Assembly: GCA_043747555.1 (NCBI GenBank)
Contig: JAYTOY010000006.1
Coordinates: 62,001 to 126,000, forward strand
Length of the DNA stretch: 64,000 nt
Direction of reading: 5' to 3'
Source: JAYWDA01 sp043747555
GTDB taxonomy: Bacteria > Bdellovibrionota > Bdellovibrionia > Bdellovibrionales > Bdellovibrionaceae
Below the pieces are notes generated by a model that saw only the letters and a list, made by a program, of their open reading frames with translations, had not been told where the DNA came from and did no database searches. The translations under genes were made by a program, and so were the position numbers. Shown here in pieces: positions 16,826 to 25,490 of this stretch (position 1 is its first letter; every line of letters starts with the position of its first letter).

Positions 16826-17857
16826 TTAATCCTTTTTTGCCTCTAGTAAACGGTTTGTGATTTCTTGAAGTAATTCTTTGATATTTTTTCCAGTCACACC
16901 CGAGATCACAAAAGGCGTTGCACCGATTTTCTTCTTAAATTCATTTTTAAATTTTTCTAACTGCTGTGGCTGAACTGTATCCATTTTATTCAAAACCAAA
17001 ATTTGCTGGCGGTCTGAAAGTGGGAAAAATCCTTCTTTGTCTTTATTATTTTGATCGTACATTTCGATTTCATAATTTAGATCCAAATAATCTTGAATCG
17101 GCTCGCGCCCCGAGACACCCGAAATATCAACCATATGAACAAACAGACGAGTGCGCTCGATATGCTTTAAGAACTGGATGCCCAGTCCAATCCCTTGATG
17201 CGCGCCCTTAACAAGACCCGGGATATCAGCAACAACAAAAGAAATCTCGTCACTGATACGAACAACACCCAAATGAGGCGTCAAAGTTGTAAACGGATAG
17301 TCTGCAATTTTTGGTTTTGCAGCCGAGATCCTTGAAATCAGAGTTGATTTCCCTGCATTGGGAAAACCGATAATCCCTACGTCGGCGATCAGTTTTAGTT
17401 CAAGAATAACTTCTTTATGTTCGCCCTCTTCTCCGGGCTGAGCAAAGTCTGGCGCTTGATTGACTGAAGTTTTAAAAAAGGTATTTCCTTTTCCGCCGCG
17501 GCCGCCTTTAAGAAGAACATGTTCAGAAATGCCGGTCAGATCGACAAGAATTTCGCCATCGGGGTTTCGAACAATTGTCCCTTCGGGCACAAGGAGGATT
17601 AAATCCTGGCCTTGAGCTCCGGAGCAATTCGCAGATCCACCTGGTTCCCCATTAGGAGCGTAATATTTTTTAGTTGATTTAAAATCGACTAAAGAATTTA
17701 AATGTTTTGATGTGCGAAGGATCAAGTCACCGCCCTTGCCACCGTCGCCACCATCAGGTCCCCCGCGTGGGGTCATTGCTTCTCTGCGGAAAGTAATTGC
17801 GCCTGCTCCGCCATGCCCTGAGGCAATATTTATCTCGACTTCATCAATAAATTTCAT
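16826..17857 (-). CDS. obgE: Obg/CgtA GTPase
   Basis: This 343-residue GTPase helps mature the 50S subunit. The glycine-rich Obg domain covers about 1-158 (HGGAGAITFRREAMTPRGGP). The G domain has GFPNAGKSTLI (G1), the PFTTLTPHLG switch region, DIPGLVKGA (G3) and LNKMD (G4). The C-terminal extension seen in some Obg proteins is absent. AAGGACCT immediately precedes the ATG. It follows rpmA after a hairpin. Confidence 0.97.
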   Translation of the reverse strand: MKFIDEVEINIASGHGGAGAITFRREAMTPRGGPDGGDGGKGGDLILRTSKHLNSLVDFKSTKKYYAPNGEPGGSANCSGAQGQDLILLVPEGTIVRNPDGEILVDLTGISEHVLLKGGRGGKGNTFFKTSVNQAPDFAQPGEEGEHKEVILELKLIADVGIIGFPNAGKSTLISRISAAKPKIADYPFTTLTPHLGVVRISDEISFVVADIPGLVKGAHQGIGLGIQFLKHIERTRLFVHMVDISGVSGREPIQDYLDLNYEIEMYDQNNKDKEGFFPLSDRQQILVLNKMDTVQPQQLEKFKNEFKKKIGATPFVISGVTGKNIKELLQEITNRLLEAKKD

Positions 17858-17872
17858 AGGTCCTTCAATAAC

Positions 17873-17900
17873 AAAGAGGGAGCCCTTTGGCTCCCTCTTT
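17873..17900 (-). terminator. Hairpin between rpmA and obgE, possible attenuator
   Basis: A perfect 12-bp inverted repeat (arms AAAGAGGGAGCC and GGCTCCCTCTTT) with a four-base loop lies between the rpmA stop and the obgE start. In the minus direction it ends in TTT followed by GTTATTG, a poor U-tract. It may be a partial terminator that lowers obgE and downstream expression relative to ribosomal proteins, or an RNA processing or stability site. Confidence 0.6.
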
Positions 17901-17926
17901 CACATTTTTTGAATTTAGAACAATTC

Positions 17927-18211
17927 TTATCCAGCTTTTGCGGCTAAGAATGGGCTGCCTTTAGGGTAAACGCTGATTTTGAAACGCTCTTTATTCTCAC
18001 GTTCAAACTTTACGATACCTTCAACAACTGCATAGATCGTGTGATCGCGTCCGATTTTTACGTTGTTGCCAACATGAAACTTGGTGCCACGCTGACGAAC
18101 AATGATTGTTCCAGATTTAACAGTTTCGCCGCCAAATCGCTTGACGCCCAATCGTTTACTTTGAGAGTCGCGACCATTCTTGGTACTACCACCCGCTTTT
18201 TTCGATGCCAT
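17927..18211 (-). CDS. rpmA: 50S ribosomal protein L27
   Basis: This 94-residue protein starts MASKKAGGSTKNGRDSQSKR, the L27 N-terminus that reaches the peptidyl transferase centre, and continues with LGVKRFGGETVKSGTIIVRQ. No cleavable N-terminal extension of the Firmicutes type is present. It follows rplU by 14 bases, the universal rplU-rpmA pairing. Confidence 0.98.
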   Translation of the reverse strand: MASKKAGGSTKNGRDSQSKRLGVKRFGGETVKSGTIIVRQRGTKFHVGNNVKIGRDHTIYAVVEGIVKFERENKERFKISVYPKGSPFLAAKAG

Positions 18212-18225
18212 CGTATGCCCCCGTC

Positions 18226-18804
18226 TTAAGCTTTCTTACTTGTTTTTTTAACAGTTTTTTTAGCGCCGGCTTTTTTCTTAGCGGCTCCTGCTGACTTCTT
18301 TTTAGGAGCTGCTTTTTTAGCAACCTTCTTTTTAGAAGTGGCTTTCTTCGCCGCTGGCTTTTCTTCTCCGGATCCCGATTTTGAATGCTTCAGAGCTTCA
18401 ATACGAGCGGCTTTTTTGGACTCAATTCGCGCTATGCGAACAGCGGCCATATCCATCACGTTTGGAGTGTCTTCGGTCTTTGTCACTTTTCCATCTGGAG
18501 TTGTGATCGACTTAACGAAAATCTCTGTGAACTCTTGTCGGTGAGTTTTGAATTTACGGAATGAGTGACGACGTTTCTTTTTGAAAACGATCACTTTGCG
18601 AGTTTTAGCCTGTTTGGTCACAACACAAGTGACTTTCGCATTTTTAACCAACGGCTGACCCATATGAGTTGCATCACCACCAACCAGTAACACTTCGCTG
18701 ATATCAAATTCAGCTCCAAGTTTTTGATCAAGTTTTTCAACTTGGATCTTGTCACCAGGTTTAACTGTGTATTGCTTCCCACCGGTTCTTATAACGGCGT
18801 ACAT
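18226..18804 (-). CDS. rplU: 50S ribosomal protein L21 with long basic C-terminal extension
   Basis: The ATG at 18804 has GGAGG six bases upstream; a GTG four codons earlier overlaps that site. The first ~105 residues are a normal L21 (MYAVIRTGGKQYTVKPGDKI; KKRRHSFRKFKTHRQEFTE). A further ~85 residues form a charged helix and then a Lys/Ala tail of AKKAA, KKK and KKTVKK repeats. Ordinary L21 is about 103 residues. Such histone-like tails are low-complexity and may contact rRNA or the nucleoid. It opens the operon with rpmA and obgE. Confidence 0.95.
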   Translation of the reverse strand: MYAVIRTGGKQYTVKPGDKIQVEKLDQKLGAEFDISEVLLVGGDATHMGQPLVKNAKVTCVVTKQAKTRKVIVFKKKRRHSFRKFKTHRQEFTEIFVKSITTPDGKVTKTEDTPNVMDMAAVRIARIESKKAARIEALKHSKSGSGEEKPAAKKATSKKKVAKKAAPKKKSAGAAKKKAGAKKTVKKTSKKA

Positions 18805-18858
18805 GAAAACCTCCACTTAGGAATAAGCCAATGGTAAATGCCACCTCGCACCAGGTTT

Positions 18859-18864
18859 TGTCAA
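18859..18864 (-). promoter_or_regulatory. rplU: Candidate -35 box upstream of rplU
   Basis: A consensus TTGACA on the minus strand lies about 55 bases before the rplU start in the 220-base gap that separates it from the preceding operon. No good -10 box stands at the normal distance, so the promoter is only suggested. Confidence 0.25.
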
Positions 18865-18982
18865 TTAAAATGCTGATTTAAAGGGAATTTAGAATGTTCT
18901 TTTATTTTTAATCTCGCAACAGCTTTTTCCAGTAAGTTTTCAAAAATCTTAAAAGACCCTTAAAAAGCGTCTGCAATTACTG

Positions 18983-19010
18983 GTTAAGTGCCTTATTTCA
19001 GGCACTTAAC
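18983..19010. terminator. Inverted repeat downstream of the small exported protein gene
   Basis: An 11-bp perfect stem (arms GTTAAGTGCCT and AGGCACTTAAC) with a six-base loop lies 15 bases past the stop of the gene at 19025. No run of T follows in the minus direction, so it is not a standard intrinsic terminator. It could stop transcription weakly before rplU or protect the 3' end of the RNase G transcript. Confidence 0.45.
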
Positions 19011-19024
19011 TTCTGCCCCATCGT

Positions 19025-19456
19025 CTACTTCAAATGCGGAAGCCCGCTTCCGTTGAAGGTAAAAATTAAAACATCAATTTTATTTTGAGTGGTGGACAGC
19101 CCTTTATTTAGGCAAATCTTTGCTTCATCAAAGGTGGCTGGAGCATCAGGATTGCCAAAAAAGATAACAATTCTGCCGCGCACGTAGTTCATTTCCACTG
19201 AGCAGGAATCTTGGCGGTAAAATGATTGAATCGGATTGATCACAGTTTCTTTCTTAAGATCCAGGGGTAAATCAATCCGACAAGAAAACACATAAGAAGG
19301 TCGATCAGTTTCACCAATTAAATTATTTAAGCATTTCGACTCAGCGTCTTTGATTTGCCGCTGAATTGCAACCACCGGGCCAAGCAAAGTATCATTTGAT
19401 GCTTGCCCAAAAGCTACAGAACTAAGCGCAGATAAAGCCAAAATTATTTTTTTCAT
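19025..19456 (-). CDS. Small exported hypothetical protein
   Basis: This 143-residue protein has a typical signal peptide (MKKIILALSALSSVAFG) with cleavage expected after AFG. The mature part has four cysteines (CLNNL, SCRID, DSCSVE, ICLNKG), probably two disulfides, in a compact beta-rich domain. I do not recognise the family. It follows the RNase G gene by 17 bases, so it shares that transcript, although no functional link is evident. Confidence 0.7.
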   Translation of the reverse strand: MKKIILALSALSSVAFGQASNDTLLGPVVAIQRQIKDAESKCLNNLIGETDRPSYVFSCRIDLPLDLKKETVINPIQSFYRQDSCSVEMNYVRGRIVIFFGNPDAPATFDEAKICLNKGLSTTQNKIDVLIFTFNGSGLPHLK

Positions 19457-19473
19457 AAGGTCTCCTTCAAGTT

Positions 19474-21003
19474 TTAGATGAAAAATATTTCGTACTGTTC
19501 AAGATGGTAATTAGGTTCAATTTTAAATGCCATCGAACGACAAATTTTTCGTTCGATATGTTCCAACGTTTCGCCTTCAACTTCGTAAATCCAGTCGACG
19601 ACTTGGGCATGACAATGAATAACGATATTATTCTTTTTATTTTCAAAGGTAGGCAAATCCCTTTCAAGTTCACGAAAAATTTCATTTGAAACCGTCGCCT
19701 TGGTTTTAATATAGCCTTTTCCGTCACAGTAGCTGCAGGGCTCACAAAGAGTTTTAATCAAGCTAGGACGAATTCTTTTTCTTGTCATCTCGACAAGGCC
19801 CAGTTGAGACATTGAAATGACATTCGTACGAGCGCGATCCTTAACCAGCTCTTCCCGCAGAGCGTCCATAACCTTTTCGCGGTGCGAATCTTTTTCCATA
19901 TCGATAAAATCGATGATGATAATTCCACCGCAATTTCTGATTCTTAATTGGTGGGCAATCTCGCGGATGGCTTCAAGATTTGTTTTTAGGATAGTGTCTT
20001 CAAGATCTTTTTTGCCGACAAATCGTCCGGTGTTGATATCAATAACAACCAAAGCTTCCGCTTCGTCGATAACAATGTAGCCGCCTGATTTAAGCCAGAT
20101 CTTTCGATCTAGCGAACGAGAAATTTCCATATCGATATCGTACAGATCAAACAGTGGCTTTTTCTCTTCATAAAAAATAACGTTTTGTTTAAATTTTGGC
20201 ATCAGCTGAGAAACAAATTTAGAAACCTTTTTATGAATTTCAAAATCATCCACCCAGACAGCGCCTACTTCTTCGCTCATCAGATCACGCAAGGCGCGTA
20301 GCTCAACATCTGGTTCTTGATGAACTTGGCCCGGAGATTTTTTCTTTTCGTAGTTTTTAAAAATGTCTTTAGCGATGCGGTCTAAATAATCAATGTCAGT
20401 TCGTAGTTGTTCGGCTGAGGCACCTTCTCCTGCCGTTCGCACAATGACTCCACCTTGCGGTGACATTGTTTGAACAAGTTGGCGGAGGCGGTCGCGCTCA
20501 GCTTCATTTTCAATTCGGCGCGAAATTCCTAAATGCCTGACGGTGGGCAGATAAACAATAAAGCGGCCGGGTAAAGAAATATGCGTCGTCAGCCTGGCCC
20601 CTTTAGTACCCAGGGGATCCTTTGCAACTTGCACTAAAATGGCTTGTCCTTCTTTCAACAAATCTTGAATCGGCGTTTTGTTTGTTGAGTGAGAAAATTT
20701 TTCTTCATGTTCATCTGATTCAGAGAGCGGCTCATCGCGATCTAAATCAGAAAATGGATAAACGCCAGATTCGGCGTCTTCACGGATATCGCCGACATAA
20801 AGGAAAGCGGCTTTATCCAGACCAATATCCACAAAAGCGGCTTGCATGCCGGGCAGCACCCGAATGACATTCCCACGATGGACAGAGCCTACTAAAGTCG
20901 GGGAAGTTTTTCGCTCAATTTTTAAATCCGCTAGAACGCCCGACTCAACATAGGCAACTCGAGTTTCTTGTGGGCGAACATTGATCAGAATTTCTGCAGG
21001 CAT
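19474..21003 (-). CDS. rng: Ribonuclease G / E family endoribonuclease
   Basis: The ATG at 21003 has AGGAG six bases upstream and starts at the normal MPAEILINVRPQETRVAYVE; longer readings run through the divergent pilT promoter. The 509-residue protein has an S1 domain (about 35-125), the catalytic aspartates in VVIDINTGRF and IIIDFIDME, and the zinc-link CEPCSYCDGKG. RNase G cuts single-stranded 5'-monophosphate RNA in mRNA decay and rRNA maturation. The long C-terminal scaffold of RNase E is absent. It shares an intergenic region with pilT, transcribed the other way. Confidence 0.94.
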   Translation of the reverse strand: MPAEILINVRPQETRVAYVESGVLADLKIERKTSPTLVGSVHRGNVIRVLPGMQAAFVDIGLDKAAFLYVGDIREDAESGVYPFSDLDRDEPLSESDEHEEKFSHSTNKTPIQDLLKEGQAILVQVAKDPLGTKGARLTTHISLPGRFIVYLPTVRHLGISRRIENEAERDRLRQLVQTMSPQGGVIVRTAGEGASAEQLRTDIDYLDRIAKDIFKNYEKKKSPGQVHQEPDVELRALRDLMSEEVGAVWVDDFEIHKKVSKFVSQLMPKFKQNVIFYEEKKPLFDLYDIDMEISRSLDRKIWLKSGGYIVIDEAEALVVIDINTGRFVGKKDLEDTILKTNLEAIREIAHQLRIRNCGGIIIIDFIDMEKDSHREKVMDALREELVKDRARTNVISMSQLGLVEMTRKRIRPSLIKTLCEPCSYCDGKGYIKTKATVSNEIFRELERDLPTFENKKNNIVIHCHAQVVDWIYEVEGETLEHIERKICRSMAFKIEPNYHLEQYEIFFI

Positions 21004-21114
21004 GAACACTCCTGTCGGAAGGACTAGCATGGGAAATTTAGTTGGTCCAGGATACAGGGCGCAGCATTCAGAAGTCCCCTTAATAATCCGATGGGAATCA
21101 GGATAGGAGCCCCC

Positions 21115-22191
21115 ATGGCTACAATTGATGAGCTTTTTAAGTTGATGGTTGAACAAGGCGCCTCGGATTTGCATGTGACGAGTGGCGCTCCGCCCTATTT
21201 GCGGGTTCACGGCAACATGGTCCCCTTGAATTACAAAGAGCTTAGTAGCCAAGATGTGCAAGGCCTCCTGTTTGAAATCCTTTCTGAAAAACAAAAAAAG
21301 CAGTTCGTAGAAAAATGGGAGCTTGATTGCGCTTACACTATTGCTGGTATTGGGCGATTTCGTTGCAATATTTTTATGCAGAGAAAAGGCTTAGCCGCTG
21401 TTTTTCGAGTGATCCCAGAAAAAATTAAAACGGCTCAGGAATTAAATTTGCCCCCTGCGCTGATGGATATGATTGATTGTGATCGTGGTTTAATTCTGGT
21501 GACGGGTCCAACCGGTTCAGGAAAATCAACAACTCTAGCGGCATTGATTCATCAAATTAATATGACTCGAGATGCTCATATCCTAACTGTTGAAGATCCG
21601 ATCGAGTTTGTTCACCAGAATATTAAATCCTTAATTAATCAGCGCGAAGTCGGAAGCCATACAAAGTCCTTTGCCAGCGCACTTAAATCGGCACTACGAG
21701 AAGATCCAGATATTATGCTCGTGGGTGAAATGCGAGATCTAGAGACCATCGGTTTAGCGCTCACCGCTGCAGAAACAGGACACGTTGTGTTTGGAACACT
21801 TCACACCAATAGTGCTTCAAAAACGATTGATCGAATCATTGATGTGTTTCCTTCAGGTCAACAGCAACAGATTCGTACTATGCTGGCGGAAAGCTTGCGT
21901 GGGGTTGTCGCACAAACTTTATTTACTAGGGCGGATGGACAAGGTCGAGTGGCGGCTTATGAAATTATGAGGAATACAAAAGCCATTCAGAATTTAATTC
22001 GAGAAGGTAAAATTCATCAAATTCCATCAGCCATGCAAACGTCTTCAAGCAGTGGTATGATTTTATTTGAAAAATATATTGAAGATTTAGTTCGCAAAGG
22101 AAAAGTTTCACAGTCTGATGCTAGAACTTTTCTTGGCAAAGATGGCGAATCAAATACAAAGATTGGAAACGCCACTACAAAGGTGGGATAA
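21115..22191 (+). CDS. pilT: Type IV pilus retraction ATPase PilT
   Basis: The ATG at 21115 has AGGAG five bases upstream and yields 358 residues beginning MATIDELFKLMVEQGASDLH. The N-terminal PAS-like domain is followed by Walker A (GPTGSGKSTT), Asp box (HILTVEDPIEFVH), Walker B (DIMLVGEMRDLETI) and His box (GHVVFGTLHT). The C-terminal NLIREGKIHQIPSAMQT is the AIRNLIRE motif needed for retraction. It powers pilus disassembly and twitching motility. It stands alone in this window, away from other core pilus genes. Confidence 0.96.
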   Translation: MATIDELFKLMVEQGASDLHVTSGAPPYLRVHGNMVPLNYKELSSQDVQGLLFEILSEKQKKQFVEKWELDCAYTIAGIGRFRCNIFMQRKGLAAVFRVIPEKIKTAQELNLPPALMDMIDCDRGLILVTGPTGSGKSTTLAALIHQINMTRDAHILTVEDPIEFVHQNIKSLINQREVGSHTKSFASALKSALREDPDIMLVGEMRDLETIGLALTAAETGHVVFGTLHTNSASKTIDRIIDVFPSGQQQQIRTMLAESLRGVVAQTLFTRADGQGRVAAYEIMRNTKAIQNLIREGKIHQIPSAMQTSSSSGMILFEKYIEDLVRKGKVSQSDARTFLGKDGESNTKIGNATTKVG

Positions 22192-22204
22192 AAGAAATTC
22201 AAGC

Positions 22205-22600
22205 TTAAAAAGTAAATTGATAATTAAACTGCGGGATCGACGACAACGTCGGTCCTTTTTTTTGCGCATCGAGCGGCTCGAAAAGCCCATAATAGTCATT
22301 TATTCGAGTCTTTTTTTCCATCGGCGGCATATTTTCATAAGCAACGTAACCAGCTCCCGCCATTAGACCTAACAGAGCACCCCAGGTTATATTCCCAGTG
22401 TGTTCTTTGGGGTCGCCATAAAAACTAAGAGTGCTTAACCCCAATAAACCACCACCGATACCAGAAAAAAGCACCATTGCGGTGCTGCGACGCCAATTGG
22501 TGGATTGAGATCGCACTTCCATTTGGGCGCTTGCGCTATCGGGCGCAAAAATTTGTAAACTGAAAGTGGCCACTAAAACTAAAAATATCCATTTCTTCAT
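22205..22600 (-). CDS. Exported hypothetical protein with hydrophobic repeats
   Basis: The ATG at 22600 is preferred over a TTG three codons upstream, which would overlap the AGGAG site. The 131-residue product has a signal peptide (KKWIFLVLVATFSLQIFAPDSASA). Two glycine-rich hydrophobic segments follow (VLFSGIGGGLLGLSTL and GALLGLMAGAGYVAY), resembling glycine-zipper membrane proteins, then a polar C-terminus. No family is recognised. It converges with pilT. Confidence 0.65.
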   Translation of the reverse strand: MKKWIFLVLVATFSLQIFAPDSASAQMEVRSQSTNWRRSTAMVLFSGIGGGLLGLSTLSFYGDPKEHTGNITWGALLGLMAGAGYVAYENMPPMEKKTRINDYYGLFEPLDAQKKGPTLSSIPQFNYQFTF

Positions 22601-22654
22601 TTTTGACAATCTCCTGGCACACGGTTACTTTCAACTCTCAGTAAGGAAACCTGC

Positions 22655-23326
22655 TTGAAGCCTCATCCTTTAGCATCATATATAGATCATACCCTACTCA
22701 AGCCGGAAACTTCCAGAGCTCAGATTAAAAAACTTTGTCATGAGGCCATGGAACACTCTTTTTATGCGGTTTGCGTGAACTCGCGCTTTGTCGAGGTCTG
22801 CAAATCAGCTCTGCACGGAAGCCAAGTAAAGATCGCAAGCGTCGTTGGTTTTCCTCTTGGCGCCTGTTCGACCTCAACCAAAGTCTATGAAGCTGTCGAA
22901 GCTATCAAAAATGGCGCAGATGAAATCGATATGGTCCTATCCATCGGTGCTATTAAAGATAACGATTGGGCTTATGTGAAAGAAGATATTTTGCAAGTCG
23001 TCCAGGCCATCCCAAAATCAGTTGTAAAAGTCATTATCGAAACGGCCTTATTATCTGAAGATGAAAAAGTAAAGGCTTGCCGAATTTGCCTTGAGGCCGG
23101 AGCTCATTTTGTTAAAACTTCGACAGGCTTTAATGGCGGTGGGGCTACTGTTTCAGACATTACTTTGATGAAAAAAATAGTGGGAGACCAGGCACAAGTG
23201 AAAGCCAGTGGCGGCATTAAAGATATCGCGACCGCCGAGAAAATGATTGCTGCTGGGGCCACTCGATTAGGCACAAGCTCTGGTGTTTTATTAGTGACTG
23301 GCCAAAGTATTCAAGGGGGTTATTAA
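22655..23326 (+). CDS. deoC: Deoxyribose-phosphate aldolase
   Basis: This 223-residue enzyme splits deoxyribose-5-phosphate into acetaldehyde and glyceraldehyde-3-phosphate. YIDHTLLKPETSRAQI, ASVVGFPLGA and the Schiff-base lysine in HFVKTSTGFNGGGAT are all present, as is VKASGGI. The start is a TTG with AAGGA upstream. It is the first gene of the deoC-deoA-punA operon and overlaps deoA by one base. Confidence 0.96.
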   Translation: MKPHPLASYIDHTLLKPETSRAQIKKLCHEAMEHSFYAVCVNSRFVEVCKSALHGSQVKIASVVGFPLGACSTSTKVYEAVEAIKNGADEIDMVLSIGAIKDNDWAYVKEDILQVVQAIPKSVVKVIIETALLSEDEKVKACRICLEAGAHFVKTSTGFNGGGATVSDITLMKKIVGDQAQVKASGGIKDIATAEKMIAAGATRLGTSSGVLLVTGQSIQGGY

Positions 23327-24645
23327 TGCCCTTGATCCCCGCAGAGATTATCAAAAAGAAAAGAAACGGTTTCCATTTAACCAATGAAGAGATTCGTTTT
23401 CTTATTGAAAACTATACGGATGGAAACATTCCAGATTATCAAATGGCGGCATTTTTGATGGCCGTTTATTTTAAAGGAATGAAAACTGAAGAAACGGCGG
23501 AACTCACTCGCTGTATGTTACATTCCGGAGTTACAGTCGATCTTTCTTCTGTCGCTGGGTTTAAAGTTGATAAGCATTCGACTGGTGGCGTGGGAGACAA
23601 AACCTCTTTGATTTTGGGACCTCTTGTTGCAAGCCTAGGCGTTCCGGTTCCTATGATTTCGGGGCGGGGTTTGGGACATACCGGCGGAACTTTGGATAAG
23701 TTAGAAAGTATCCCTGGCTTTAATATCAACCTTTCCTTAAAAGATTTTGTTGAAAAAGTTTACAAACATCAAATTTGCTTTATCGGTCAAACCAAAGAAA
23801 TCTGTCCTGCCGATAAAAAAATGTATGCCCTTAGGGATGTCACTGCCACCGTTGAAAGCTTACCCTTAATTTCGGCTAGTATCATGTCAAAAAAGTTAGC
23901 TGAAGGAATCGATGGTTTAGTTTTAGACGTCAAATTTGGCAGCGGCGCATTTATGAAAAAGATCGAAGACGCGGAAGCTTTAGCCCAATCTTTAATTTCA
24001 ATTGCTAAAACATATCATAAAAAAGTGGTTGGTCTTTTAACAAATATGGATCAGCCACTGGGTCGCTTTGCTGGAAATTCATTAGAAATTGAAGAGTGCA
24101 TTGCCATCATGAAAGGCGAAAGCCATTTTAATTCTCAAGGTTTAGATCTTTACGCTGACACTCGCGAACTAAGCCTGTGGTTATCAGCCCATATGATCTT
24201 AATGAGTGGACTTGCTACCACTGAAGTTGAAGCTTACCAGATTTGCAAGAAAGCTTTGGATTCAGGAAAAGCTTACGATAAGTTTTTAGAGATGTGCGTC
24301 GCCCAAGGAGGAAATCCAAATCTAATTCCGAAAGCGACTTTGAAAAAAGATGTTTTGGCTGACAGCAATGGTTTTATTTCTGCGTTTCAAACTGAAAACA
24401 TTGGCTTAGCTGGCATTATCTTGCGGGCTGGTCGCGAAAAAATAACCGATGTCTTGGATCTGACTTCTGGCATTGAATTCCATGTAAAAATTGGAGACAA
24501 GGTTAACGTGGGTGATGTTATTTTCACTGTTCACGGCAATGAAACCGATCGTCTTGAAAAAGCTTTCACGTGGCTAAAAAGCCAGTTTACAATTTCCTTG
24601 CAAAAGCCACCTGGAACGAGTTTGATACTTAAGACTCTGCGCTAG
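23326..24645 (+). CDS. deoA: Pyrimidine-nucleoside (thymidine) phosphorylase
   Basis: This 439-residue enzyme releases the base from thymidine, deoxyuridine and possibly uridine as (deoxy)ribose-1-phosphate. The family signature SGRGLGHTGGTLDKLESIPG is intact, as are KHSTGGVGDKTSL and DVKFGSGAFMK. Thymidine and general pyrimidine phosphorylases cannot be split by eye. It overlaps deoC and precedes punA, so the three genes make one salvage pathway from nucleosides to glycolysis. Confidence 0.94.
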   Translation: MPLIPAEIIKKKRNGFHLTNEEIRFLIENYTDGNIPDYQMAAFLMAVYFKGMKTEETAELTRCMLHSGVTVDLSSVAGFKVDKHSTGGVGDKTSLILGPLVASLGVPVPMISGRGLGHTGGTLDKLESIPGFNINLSLKDFVEKVYKHQICFIGQTKEICPADKKMYALRDVTATVESLPLISASIMSKKLAEGIDGLVLDVKFGSGAFMKKIEDAEALAQSLISIAKTYHKKVVGLLTNMDQPLGRFAGNSLEIEECIAIMKGESHFNSQGLDLYADTRELSLWLSAHMILMSGLATTEVEAYQICKKALDSGKAYDKFLEMCVAQGGNPNLIPKATLKKDVLADSNGFISAFQTENIGLAGIILRAGREKITDVLDLTSGIEFHVKIGDKVNVGDVIFTVHGNETDRLEKAFTWLKSQFTISLQKPPGTSLILKTLR

Positions 24646-24665
24646 CAGCGTTGGAGAATGAAGTT

Positions 24666-25481
24666 ATGGTGATTCAGAAGCTGCAAGAAACCGTTAGTTA
24701 TATTCGTACCAAAACTTCGGCGAAACCCCGTATCGGAATTATTTTAGGCTCAGGGCTTGGCGCTTTTGTCCGGGATGTGCAGGTCGAAACAACTCTTTCA
24801 TTTAATGAAATACCGCATTTCCTTCCGCCCACAGTGGAAGGCCATTCTGGAAATTTAATTTTTGGCAAAGTCGGCGGTAATGATGTCGCGATTTTACAAG
24901 GTCGCAATCATTATTACGAAGGCCACAGCATGGATATGGTGGTATTCCCAACGCGAACTTTAGCGTTGATGGGGATTGAAATCTTGATTCTTACAAACTC
25001 TGCCGGTGGCTTTGGCGATACTATGCAGCCTGGCGACTTCATGATTTTAGAAGATCATATTAATTTGATGGGAATCAATCCCTTGATGGGACCGAATATC
25101 AAAGAACTTGGTCCGCGTTTTCCTGATATGACTGAGGCCTATGATAAAGTCATGATTCAAACAATGGAAGATGTTTTAAAAACACAGAACACTCGTTACC
25201 ATAAAGGTGTTTATTGTGGAGTCAGTGGTCCTACTTATGAAACGCCTGCTGAAGTTCGGTATCTGAAGATGATCGGCGGAAAAGCTGTTGGAATGAGCAC
25301 TGTGCCTGAAGCGATCGCGGCCAATCATCTAGGTTTAAGAGTCGGTGCTGTTAGCTGCATCACGAATTTAGCCTCTGGAATTTCGCAGAAAAAGCTTTCT
25401 CATCAAGAAGTCACTGATACCGCGAAGCGTGTCGAAGAAAAATTCACAACTTTCTTAAAAGAATTCATCCTTCGTTTGTAG
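24666..25481 (+). CDS. punA: Purine nucleoside phosphorylase, class II trimeric type
   Basis: The ATG at 24666 has GGAG nine bases upstream, and gives 271 residues; a TTG at 24651 is less likely. IGIILGSGLGAF, VAILQGRNHYYEGHS, LTNSAGG and GVYCGVSGPTYETPAEV identify the PNP/MTAP family of the low-molecular-mass trimeric type. It phosphorolyses inosine and guanosine and their deoxy forms. GMSTVPEAIAANHLG contains the catalytic-loop region. It completes the deo operon. Confidence 0.94.
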   Translation: MVIQKLQETVSYIRTKTSAKPRIGIILGSGLGAFVRDVQVETTLSFNEIPHFLPPTVEGHSGNLIFGKVGGNDVAILQGRNHYYEGHSMDMVVFPTRTLALMGIEILILTNSAGGFGDTMQPGDFMILEDHINLMGINPLMGPNIKELGPRFPDMTEAYDKVMIQTMEDVLKTQNTRYHKGVYCGVSGPTYETPAEVRYLKMIGGKAVGMSTVPEAIAANHLGLRVGAVSCITNLASGISQKKLSHQEVTDTAKRVEEKFTTFLKEFILRL

Positions 25482-25490
25482 GAGGTTTTT

